Source of the DNA: Branchiostoma belcheri
Lineage: Eukaryota; Chordata; Leptocardii; Amphioxiformes; Branchiostomatidae
NCBI RefSeq assembly: GCF_001625305.1
Contig: NW_017803713.1
Location: forward strand, 433,610 to 497,609
DNA: 64,000 nucleotides
Reading direction: 5' to 3'
Shown: piece by piece, positions 12,301 through 24,300 of the stretch
Position numbering within the stretch: position 1 is the stretch's first letter
Layout: each line of letters starts with the position of its first letter
Position numbers and translations under genes: made by a program
The notes under the pieces: generated by a model
The model's database searches: none
What the model was told of the DNA's origin: nothing
Seen by the model: only the letters and a program-made list of their open reading frames with translations

Positions 12301-15300
12301 CATCGACATACACAGGTGCTTGTAAGACTACATGACGAATCTAATACCTTTCGTCAATGCATTCAGTAGCTTCCGGGTACATTCTTAACAGTGCATTTTA
12401 CCGAATAGCAAAGTTCTCTATTCACAACCAATTGTTTAACAAGAGCCGACGTTTCGATGACTGTCTGTCATCTTCATTAGAGCAATTGTTCCTGGTTCAC
12501 TGTATACCAACTAACAATGTAATTGTGAAACGTCTGCCCATACCTCAAAGTTTTGTTTCCTTCATCCCAGCCTCAACAACGGTAGGGGCACCAACCACAC
12601 GCAGAGCCCCCGCGTCCACATCACAGCTAAACAGTCAGCTAAACAGCACAGCGATGAGGCTGGCGACATCTGGTAGGTTTTCCACCCCTTCCAAAGGATC
12701 TAACACCGGGTGCCAGACTCTAGCGTGGCCGGCAGCCAGTTTTTTTTTCGGCAGCCCAAGGCAGTTGTGCCCGCCGACCACAATTAGAACTCCGGACCGT
12801 TGTAGGCTAGGCTGGGTCTGGCTATAAACGTCTTGGCCTACAACTCATCGGAGCGCTAAACCAGGACAGCGGGCACAACTGCCTTGGTCTGCCGCACGAA
12901 CTGGCCGCTTGCCGGCCCTGCTAGATTCTGGCACCAATGGTAAATATTGTCCTTGTAAATCTTATAACTTTCCGGCGGCAACCGATGATCGATTGTATTT
13001 GATTATTGGTACAGTTATGTCACTAGTCCTGTAAGCTACTCATAGGATACGTCTTTTCTAGCAAATTCAGCCACGTCAAGTCGCCTCAACAGCACGGCAT
13101 TGCCAGTAACAATGCCCGGTACTCTAAATGCGACAACATGGAACATGTCAACTTTAGCGAGAACGCCAACGGCGACTTTCAATACAACAAGGGATAGCGT
13201 TTCAATGTTAGCATCAACCACCTCCACTGGTTTTACTTCTACAAGATTGAACTTTACAACACCCCCGCCAACAACAACAAGAACAACAACAACAAGAGTA
13301 GCAGCAACAACAACAACAACACGAAAATCTACTATCGCAACACCAGCGACAGATTCTGGTGATAACATGAGCTTTTCATTGCAGCTTTAACATTTGGGGT
13401 TACGTTTTCTTTCTGGAGCATTGCAGACAGTTATACTAATCATTCAGTACCTGTCTTATGCTTTGGTCCCAATTACGCCGGTGCCCGTCGGGGATGTAGC
13501 CCTGGCCGGTCCCCGGCTGGTCTGTGACGTAACAAATTTGAACCGGTAGACCGGCAACCGGAGGGGTACCTCCCGGTGTTCTCACGGTTAGGTCACGACG
13601 TCATTTTGTCAGCGGGGCTCGGGTAGAAATTAAGTCAGAACTAAATTCTTCTCGGGTCCCGGCCGGGCCGAAAACGAGCCCAGTAGTCGCAGGATGTCTG
13701 GCGGGTCCGCGTACAGGTCACGCCCGAAAGTGCCAAAAACAGTCCGGGAACTACCCGGCAGGGCCCCTTTTCCCAATTGGGACCGAAGCATTCCATGGGT
13801 GTACCCTGTACCTTGGCCCCTTAGCCCAAGTCAGGGTCGTGGGTGGCGCACTGCATGGTGGGAGAAGGGGCTGTATGAATAACCTCCATGGAGGTACAGC
13901 GCCCACAGCTCTGCAGAGCTCCTTCATGCAGGTTGCTCGTACAGCCCCTATTGCATGGCGGAGTGTCTCTTTCGCTCTCGGTTGTGTGTTAGGGCAAGGG
14001 TTTCCACAAAGTTCTTTCCTGTAGACTCTTGGATGTTATCAGCCTATTTGTTTATTTTGTCCTCTCCCCTTTATTGTTCCTTTTACTGCTCCTCGAAGGA
14101 ACCTCAATATGTGTCCATACTATTTTAAAGAAGTAGTCTTTCGCATCGACAGTGTTGCTTTAAGTTATCTAACCACTTCATTTATGTAACATGGTCAAAG
14201 TATGTTAACCCCAGGATTTATAGATGTATGGCTGGATGTCTAAATGTGTAAGACAAAGTATGGCTCAAATAATGTTTGTCTTTGAGTAAGTGACCATGTG
14301 CAACAGTCTCGTATTTTGTTCCGAACTTCAGATGTTGACGAATGTACGACCGGCGTCCACAACTGCAGCCGAGACGAGCTGTGCGTCAACACCAACGGCT
14401 CCTTCGCGTGTGCCTCCTGCTATCCTGACGTCACGTTACAAGGGGGCGGGGCTTCCCCGTGGTCGGCTCCAAGTGTCCAGCGACGAAAGCCCTTGACTGT
14501 GCGGAGTGATATCAAAGTTGACTGTGAAGAGGAGTTTACCCTAAGCCTTAGTTGGGCGGTGTACTCCATGGATGCCGACTCTCTCACCCCTATCGCCATC
14601 CCTCCCAGCGTTTCAACATCAGCGTCTGAACTTACCTTACCGAAGAACACCCTACCGTACGGCAACGTCATCGTGGGGTTAGAGGTCGTCGTCATGGAGA
14701 CGGAAAGCGGACTGAGCGTGGCGCGAAAGGTGGCGCAGTGGCTGACGGTCAGGGCGTCTCCTTTGGTGGCGCACATCGTGGGAGGGTCGGCGAGGTCGGT
14801 GGACATGGGGTCTGACGTCGTCGTGGATGCGTCGACGTCGTACGACCCTGACGCCGTCGTCACGAATTCGACGTTACTGACGTACAACTGGTCGTGCATA
14901 ACTGAGTCAGGTAGGAAAATATTTTAGAGATCTTTGGTGATAAGAGGTAAATATAATAAGCTTTTACGTCAAGATGGTTGTTAACTTTAGTTAGCGAATT
15001 TATTTCGATTTCGTCATCCTAGAATTACATTGGTTGCATCACTTGCGTTAGACATCTGTTTAAATCAAAGCTAAAATGAAGTTATACTTTCAATAAGAAT
15101 AACTTTTACAGGTAACAATCATTCACACCCCGGTGTAACTGGTTGTTTCTGATAGTTGCTTTTCTTCCATCACAAATATTTGCAGAGGTTCTTAAACTTT
15201 CTCATATCACATATCACAGGATTTATCTGATCACCATGTCATATAGAACTCAAGACATATACATTATCATGAAAGCCATGTTCCATATATATATATACAA

Positions 15301-18300
15301 GTACTATATTACCTTTCTGAAAAAGTATAATGTTATTTACGATACATAGAACTTGTAGGTATTACTGTAGACGTAAGAGTAGATGTTAGCTAGATATGTA
15401 GTACTGAAGAGCTTGCCATGCATTGTACCCGTTACAATTGTTGTGCAATAAAGATTGACTTGACTTGTTTCTCCCAAAGGTACCTCATGCAATGAAGTAT
15501 TTGGAAACAGCACAACACAACAGTCTTACGTCATTTCCTCCGCACTGATACCGCCCGAGGAACCGGAAGTGACGTTGACCGTGCAGGTGGAGTACCCGGA
15601 TCGAGATCCCGGTCTGTACAGCCAGATCCTGCAGATCTTCCCCGCGGGATCTCCCACCGTGCAGATCACGTGAGTTGGCGGTTTTGATCGGATTCACCAT
15701 TGTTTTGTAAGACATGCAATGTAATTTTAGGGCAACAACACAGAAAATATTCTGGATAAAGACTATCTTATGTTGGCATATACTGCCATTTCTTAACTCA
15801 TCTGAATTTCATACTTTTCAAATAGCCCAAAAATAATATACGTGAGGTATGTCTTTTTTTAGGGGTACCACCCATGAATTGCTAGAACTAGCCTTTGATA
15901 CAAGACAAGCAACCGTTGTCCGTTAGTGACATCACATTTTTATAGGTATCAGTATGCTATGGGATAGGATTGATTCAATTTAGCTATAGTACAGTAAAGG
16001 AATCACCAGAAAACTGACTGAAAATACAATTTTGCCGCCCTGAAACTGCATTGAATGCCTTTAAATCGACAGTATTTAGAGAGGCTGTATTTATGCTTAG
16101 TGAGGTCCCCTGTTTCTTCCATATTTCTATTTGTGGGGGTTAAAGCAAGGATGAAAACAAAATTTTATCACTTGCAATGCAACTGGAAAAGGATGAGCAA
16201 ACAATGAAAAAAATGGGTTGTCTCCTTGTGAGAATTATTGATTTTTTTGTTCTGATCGAGAAAGGCAGATATTCATCAAGTAATTATTGACGGAGTTTTT
16301 TTTCACGTTGACAGTAATATTTTTTGAGAATTGGGTTGACCTGGGGTTGACGGTACAAACTTTCGAGCTGGACAAAGCCCTGATGTGACTAGTCTAGAAG
16401 TAACCTCTAGATTGCGTAGCCGTCACAGTCAGGAATCAAGATAGATATTCAGGATAAAAGACATAAATCTTACATAAAAGTCTTTGTTAAACAACTAAAA
16501 ATTAACATTTCATGTCCTGTTACCAGATGTCTAAGTAACTGTGAGAGAAAGCTGAACCCGTCGGAGCGGCTGGTGCTCAGCTCGGCGTACTCCTGTCCCA
16601 GCTGCCGACAGGACGAGCCGGTCCGGTACAACTGGACCCTCCGGGCAGCCCCGCCAGACTTCGGACGGGCCGACCTCCTCTGGGACACCGACACCACCAC
16701 GGGGAGGCACCTGCCGGATGTCGTCGTGCAGGCGGGCGTCTTCAAGGTCGGTGGACAAAATGTTTTCTATTATGCAACAGACGAAAGGTGTCGCCTTTAG
16801 TAACCTAGGTGGCAGTCTGATTTCCGGGGCATACACAGGACAGTTCCTCGGCTCCGGAGTCAACATGCCCCAAAGGAAATTAAACCACAGCGCCTCTCAG
16901 TAAGGCTTGGCTTACTAACTCTGGGCCTTGCATGCTATGGGTCTAGCATCCTGGCAACGCCTTTAGCAGTTTCACAAAGAAGAGCTTGCGTGTTAGTGCT
17001 TGGTCACATCCGTCATACTTCACAGAGAATCTTATCTTTCTAGTGAGTGTGTGAAAAAATAGTTTTATCATAGCCTGGAAAAAGTATAATATTTCTTCTG
17101 TCCACATATTCTCATAACCGAGTAGTAGGTGATTTGCTGTTCACGATTTTACTCCCAGGCAATAGGAGAGTACACCCTGAGAGTGGCAGTGTCCCTGGGT
17201 CCAGGAAGGGAAGGTTTCGCGGAGTACACCTTCCAGCCAAACGAACCTCCGGCCGCTGGAAGCTGCAGCGTCTCTCCGGAAAACGGAACTGTGATGGTGA
17301 CAGAGTTTACCATATCCTGCACAGGTAGGTGTGCAATGCTCTACAGTAAAGCATTATCAACTTGATACGCAGTACTAATGTAATGACTATGGCAAACAAA
17401 TGCTGTGTATAAAAGCTGTTCATAAAATTGTGTTAAGTACAGATGGTGATATGACAAGAAATCATCAAAAAAGGCTGATGGGGGGCCAAGATGGGAATAG
17501 CTGATTGGTTAGCTGGAGTATGATGACAATGTGTGACTAAAATAATTGGCCACCTTGCTGACTTGAATTCGTCTTATTCTAATGAGACACAATCATGTTT
17601 AATGATAGTTAACGAGCGGTTAATACGTACATACGTGTGGTACAGAATTGTAAATTCGTCTGACTCCTTCAAATTTCAATCTTGTTCGCGGAATGGACCC
17701 GTCTACTCTTAGAACGTGACGTCAGAGACACGTCACCAGACAACTTGTGTCGCCCCCCGTCTCTGTTCAGGGTAGGTCTGTGAGCTCTTATATAGACCAC
17801 CTCCTTCACCCCTCCTGCAAAGAAGTGTGGTTAAGAATCGAGGATTTTGACCCCTTCTAAAGATACGGAGTAATGACTTGTACCAACACAAATGAACTTT
17901 CATACCAACCCTATCTTTATTGTGTTTTTCCCGCCAGGCTTTTCCGACCTTGACCTGCCCTTGACCTACACGTTCCTGTACAGTACGGGCGCGGAGAGGC
18001 TGGCCTCCGTCTCCACGGCAACGGGTGACGTCTTCTCTATCCTCCATACTGGTCAGGATTCTGAGTTGTCAGGAGTCCTGCTGCCTATTGGCTTAGAATC
18101 ACGTGACTATAACGTTATTATCCGCGCCGACGTGTCAGACGCTCTGGGAGCGACATCTTCCGTCCAAACTGTTGTGAAGGTAAAGACGTAAATTTTACAG
18201 CCACTCCGACAGTCAAAATATGACAATATTTTGTTTTTTATTGTTCAGAAGACTACATAATATGTTCATGTCACTGTCAAAGCTATTGAAAGTGGATAAA

Positions 18301-21300
18301 ATTAATGTATATTAAAGGGGCATTACGTGAAATGTCTGGACGAAAAGAAATATTTTGATTGATAAAATCTTCATGTGATTGCCATGTAAACTTCAAGTTT
18401 TCCACATATCTGTGTTGTTGTTGTACATCGCTGAAGTTTATTGTTGGCAATAAAACTGCCAACACGAGGTTCACTTATTTTACAGCACAAAGTACCAGAA
18501 TGTAAACAGACCTGACTGACAGCTGTGTTTCCAGATTTTACACACACTCGTATTTTGGCCGCTATATATACTCCCTTAACAACACTTATTTGGAATGAAG
18601 TAGGGTTTATTTTAATTCTACTAACTCTGTAAAGAAATGGCCAGAAAGTTGACTTTTTGTTCGTTCTAACTTTACATAATGCAGCGTTATAGGAATTAAC
18701 CAAAAATGTATCTATACGTAGTAGGGTTTATGTTAGACATTGCAATCTTTTAGAATAGGTTTTCTTCGCGATGCTTTGGTCTGAATGTTCTCTCTCCCTG
18801 TCAGGTATTCAACCTTCCCGCCAGTGAGTCCACCAGCGTGGCAACACAGTTGGTAGTGGGAGCGAACAGCACCCTGGGTAAACTCGTACGTCAGGGAGAC
18901 TTCCGGTCTGTGGTGCAGTTGTCCAACAGCGTCACTTCCGTCTTGAACTCCGTTTCGAACGGAACCGCGGAGGACGCGAAATCAGCAGCAACTGAGGTGA
19001 GTTTTATAGACTTTTCAGGTTATACTATGGTCAAAATGGTATTCGAATAACCTCTACCAGGCTTGAGGGCGCGGCTGGAAGTAGTTTTCCGGCAAACTGT
19101 AAACTGGATTGCTAAACTCCATCGGCGTGTTATCTCTCTAGATATGTATGGCAACATATATACATATAAATACTATATTTCGAAATAGAAATTGTCGCTC
19201 TATTGTATTAAGACTAATATTTTATGTAATTACCTATTGCTGGTCTTTTACTTTAAATTTTACTTTGCTGCACTGTTGTATGTCATTTCTTATATGTGAT
19301 GTTGCTGCTGAATGAAAAAAAAGTCTTGTTCAACAAGGTTTATGATGTCAAAATTTGAAGAATTTATATAGAAATCTTGCATTTTTTGGCCCGCCTTGTT
19401 TTTTCGCCCTATCGCATTAGATTTGGTGTATACGGAGGATGTCACCGATAAAATTAACCTGGTGTGGCCTTAGAAAAAAATCGCCAGAAACTTCGGTCGT
19501 AGGGGCTTGGTGTTTGACGACCGATCTATCCCTCCGTAGGCCCGTAACGCGGTTGTGTCGGCGCTGACGAGTGTCCAGGCCAAGAGCGTGACGTCAGTGA
19601 ACCTGGTGGCCGGCGCGCTGGGACAGGCGACCAGTGTCGGGGAGGAGGTGTCCACAGACTCACAGGTGACTGTCAGATACACTAGCTTTGTTCTCTCTGT
19701 GTCTGTGTGTGTGTCGTAACGACAGACCGTTCGACTCGGAACCAAAAGGTTACGAGTTCGAAACCTGCATCGATCTGGTGCCCTTGGGAAAAGCACTTCA
19801 CACGAATTTTATCACCTTACTCGCAGGTTGTCCGCTCATGCGTTTGTCTGCGTTGATGACTCTCTTCATGGCGCAACTACCATGATCGGAACATCTGCTT
19901 GAGAAAACCGCACATCCATAACATCTACAGAATACCTGTTGCAAAATCCCACCAGAAAAAGGGACCTAAAATTTTCGCCACGGTACCGAATGCAAAAAAA
20001 AACACAAACAACTATATCAACTATACCATAATAGCAGACAACGTACTGAACTATGTCCATGCAGCACAGTTACAATCGCGAGTTACAGCTGCGAACACAC
20101 AACTGTTTAGACTTCGTCAATGTCAATACTTTTTCGGAGGTCATGACCTCATTCACGGAGTAAATATACATACAGGTACTAGCTCAATACAAAGCATTGC
20201 AAGTTTATGGTCTGTTTGAATGTAAATACTCCAGTCATATCCGCGTCGCAAGTAAGTGTGACCAGTTCTCAAAAGTTCACGGTCATCACGTACAAGTCAT
20301 TCTATTGTTTCCAGGTGGCGGCCTCCGATGCGCTGAAGAGCATGGCGTCATTTCTACAGTCTGTTCCCACGGAAGAACTCGGCTCGACTAAAATGGAAGA
20401 GTCAGCCAAGTTCATGATGACAGGTGAATTTAACCGTTTTTTTGTCAGGTTTAGGTCACATTGACTTAATTTTATGGATGACATCCTCTGAAGACCCCCA
20501 AACTAGTGCGCGTGAGCGAATTAGAAAATTCCAGCCAAAAAATGTTGTGAACTGGCCACAGGTGTCTTCCAGGTGTCGAAAAAATGTGTTTCAGATGTCG
20601 AAAAATGTCTTCCAGGTGTCGAAAAAATGTGTATCAGGTGCCAAAAATGTCTTCCAGGTGCCGAAAAATGTCTTCCAGGTGCTCGAGAAAATGTCTTCCA
20701 GATGCCGAAAAAATGTCTTCCAGGTGTCGAAAAAATGTCTTCCAGGTGTCGAAAAATTTTTTCCAGGTGCCGAAAAAATGTCTTCCAGGTGTCGAAAAAA
20801 TGTTTTTCAGGTGCCGAAAAAATGTCTTCCAGGTGTCGAAAAAATGCCTTCCAGATGTCGAAAAAATGTCTTCCAGATGTCGAAAAAAATGTCTTTCAGG
20901 TGTCGAAAAAATGTCTTTCAGGTGCCGAAAAAATGTCTTCAAGGTGCCGAAAAACTGTCTCCCAGGTGTCCGAAAAAATGTCTTCCAGGTGTCCGAAAAA
21001 ATGTCTTCCAGGTGTCGAAAAAATGTCTTCCAGGTGTCGAAAAAATGTCTTCCAGGCGTCGAAAACATGTCTTCCACGTGCACGAAAAATGTCTTTCAGG
21101 TGCCGAAAAATGTCTTCCAGGTGTCCGAAAAAATGTCTTCCAGGTGTCCTAAAAATGTCTTCCAGGTGCCCGAATACTGTCTTACAGGTGCCGAAAAAAT
21201 GTATTCCACGTGTCGAAAAAATGTATTCACGTGTCGAAAAAATGTCTTCCAGGTGTCGAAAAATGTCTTTCAGGTGCCGAAAAAATGTCTTCCAGGTGCC

Positions 21301-24300
21301 GAAAAAATGTCTTCCAGGTGTCGAAAATATGTATTCCAGGTGCCGAAAAAATGTCTTCCAGGTGTTGAAAAAATGTCTTCCAGGTGCCGAAAAAATGTCT
21401 TTTAGGTGTCGAAAAATGTCTTCCAGGTGTCGAAAAAATGTGTTCCAGGTGCCGAAAAAAGTGTTCCAGGTGCACTTTGGACCCTCAATCTTGAATTTTC
21501 AAAAATAGTTTTTTTCTGGATAAAGCCTAAAATACATTGTAAACAGACTAAAGACGTTCATATGAAATGTAAAAAAATGTAAGTATTGATGACATTTTGA
21601 GGAAAATAACCTGTATATACCTGTTCTAATGATGTGGTCCGCCATCTTGGATTTTGGCCAATGACGTCATCAAATTAGCATAAATTATGTATTTCTAATT
21701 ATAAAATTTACCTGAAATTATATGGGATGTTATTAATATTAGAAACCATGTGTAACATGACATAAAACCCGTAAAATTCTTATGTTGAAACTAAAATTAC
21801 TAAATTTAGCAAAAAATACCCGCCAGAAACCCGTTGCCATGGCAGCACTAAAAATTATTATTATATTCCAATGATACAGAATTGTTGCCAACAATATTCT
21901 AGCCGTTCAGACGCTAAGTGACATCAAAGTTGGCGCGGGCACTTTTAGCCCCCCCCCCCGGTCTAGATAGGGTTAATTAATATTTCATGAATATATGGAT
22001 TGTCCTGCAGACACTTGTCGACGCACAACGATAATAACTGAGTCTTTATGAATATTTTTTATAAATACATGGATCGTCCTGCTGACACAAAACATACTCA
22101 AGACATATACTTTATACTGTTACAAATACACAGGGACCTGCATAAATGCTCTATATCTGTTATTGTCCGATGTTATGCTAATATTGTCATGAAAACATAC
22201 CCCATGTTCCTTGTGTTGCAGCTGCTATTAATGTTCTGCAAGGGTCCGCGGCAACCTCAGAGAAGGTCAAAGGTCAGGACAATTCTGGAGGACAGCTGGA
22301 AAAGGTATGTAGGTCACGTGATTTTTGTCACGACGTTTTGTCAATACTTTGCTTGTTTGGATTAACTTCAACAATTCCCAATGGAAATAAATTGTAGAAT
22401 ACTGCATGCCTGTGTAAGTTAGTCCAGTGGTATTGCCCCATTTTGCCCTGTAAACTTTTGTCTAAAACTAGAAGTACCTGGGAAAAAATTTAAAATGCCG
22501 CCTTACCCAGATTTGCTAAGGATACATTCGAACACATGTGTGTCAAATTTGGTACGGCTGAGATGAATCGTGCTAACTGCAGTGTTCTTATACTATTACT
22601 AATCTTTATGTATTATCTAAAGAATGTGCCCAAACATTGGCTTTTTGCCTAGGGTGTGCTTCGTATGGCTTCGTATATATAATACTAATATAATACTTAT
22701 TATTTGAGTAACTGGATTTATTAGGTCTTATTCTATATTAGGTCTTCTTCTATACTTTCTATTTGTTCATTTGTTTTGCCATACATTGTACCATGTGCAA
22801 TTGTTCTTCTATTATCATGAAAGTTCATCTATGTTGGTAGTAATCATACTATTTACGCTGAACGTGAACTCCCGCGAGATCACGTTGTGAGTGATTGGTC
22901 ATTATTTATTCCGATGAAGTTGACAGTTGTCGCTGAAAAATTTGATCTCTTTGTAAATTGTGTAAAACTTTCCTGAATTTCTTGTCAGACCAAAAACGCC
23001 ACGACGGCCATATTTGAAACTGTTAACGTCCTGAACGAGCTCGTCCTGACTCGGAAACGGCCGAACGAGAGTCCGACAGTGATCGTTCAGGGTCCGTTTC
23101 AAATGGCGCTGCAGAAACAAAACTGTCCGGACATGGGGGAACAGATCGTCCGGACGTCTGATGACAGTGGGACATGGTTCCGGATTCCGGACGCATCGGT
23201 GTTGTTCGGAAATCCCTGTCCGGATACCGTCGGGTTCGAAGTAAGTCACTGATATGTAGTAGATCTACTCTCTTTTATTTCCAATTCATTTACGCTGTAG
23301 ACACCGAATTACTTCAAGTTGTACATTAAATACAATACAGGCCATTCAGAAGATACGTAATACAGAAGATACACGTACGTTATCAAAGACATTGTACCTC
23401 ATTTGTGTGCAGTTTCACTGTAACGTACTAATTACGTGGCGTACATCTCCGACAAGAAAACACCAATACCACTTAGATATTTATAATGACTTCCAAACTC
23501 TCCCTCCCTCATTCATGGGGGCCCGCATGCCCTTTTCCGTAGAGCGTAATCGGCCGTTTTAAGTCTACGTAGAGCGTAGACGGTCCGGTCTAATTCAACG
23601 TAGAGCGTACTAGTAATTTGCGCATTTTGCATAGCTAGTTCGTGATTCGCCGTTTTAGTTCTAGGCAATACGTTGTAGCTATCTGGAATCTTTTCATAAA
23701 ACGTAATGGGGAGGCCTCTTGAATTCAGCGTAGTACGTAGCCGGCTCTCATAATTTAGCGTAGAGCGTTGCCTGGAGTCCCCATGCAGGCCCTCATTTAT
23801 TTTCATCCCTACGTCCATCCTCTTTTCTCCAGAACTACCAGACGACGCTTAACCCGTACTCCTACGCCGGGAACTCCGACCAGATCAAGACCACGGTCGC
23901 GTCGCTGCAGTTCCGGAGTGACGCAGGAGCTCTGGAGGTCAATGACCTGCAGAAGACGATCGATGTCGTCACCAGGCGGAAGGACGGCAGCGTGGAGGTC
24001 CGAACCCAGCGGGGGGCGACCGTGACGTCAGGACAGGACGCCATGTCGGTACGGTCTATCGTCCATGTTTCCTTTCATGAGGGTCTTGTGACATTTAAAC
24101 TCTTCAAGCAGAGTTTGGATGAGATTATTTTCTTCCCCCGTCTTCTCCCGTTCTTTTATTTATTATTAATTTTGTTCACTTAAAAAAAATACATTAACTA
24201 GTAAATATAATATTGCAAAGGAAGCCGAAAGCTTAAGATTCTTGTATAAAGGCGTCCTTCTATCAACGCATTTAACAATTCAAATTAGTGAATTATCGAC

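Noticed and set aside
13100-13390. Stand-alone Thr-rich gene
   Set aside because: The frame is the mucin-like exon 13062-13358 with proper acceptor and donor; its Met is internal.
20560-21474. CRISPR-like regular repeats
   Set aside because: Units are contiguous without unique spacers and the DNA is a eukaryotic intron; this is a minisatellite.
20424-21508. Long overlapping reading frames (up to 311 codons) with [14 protein letters not shown]-like repeats
   Set aside because: They are produced by the stop-free 22-bp minisatellite, exist in all frames and on both strands, and lie inside an intron. No domain, start context or splice link supports a protein.
21960-22200. Additional exon of the GAIN region
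   Set aside because: No acceptor/donor pair keeps phase between 20423 (phase 1) and 22222 (phase 1), and the DNA is the tail of a family D repeat plus AT-rich sequence.
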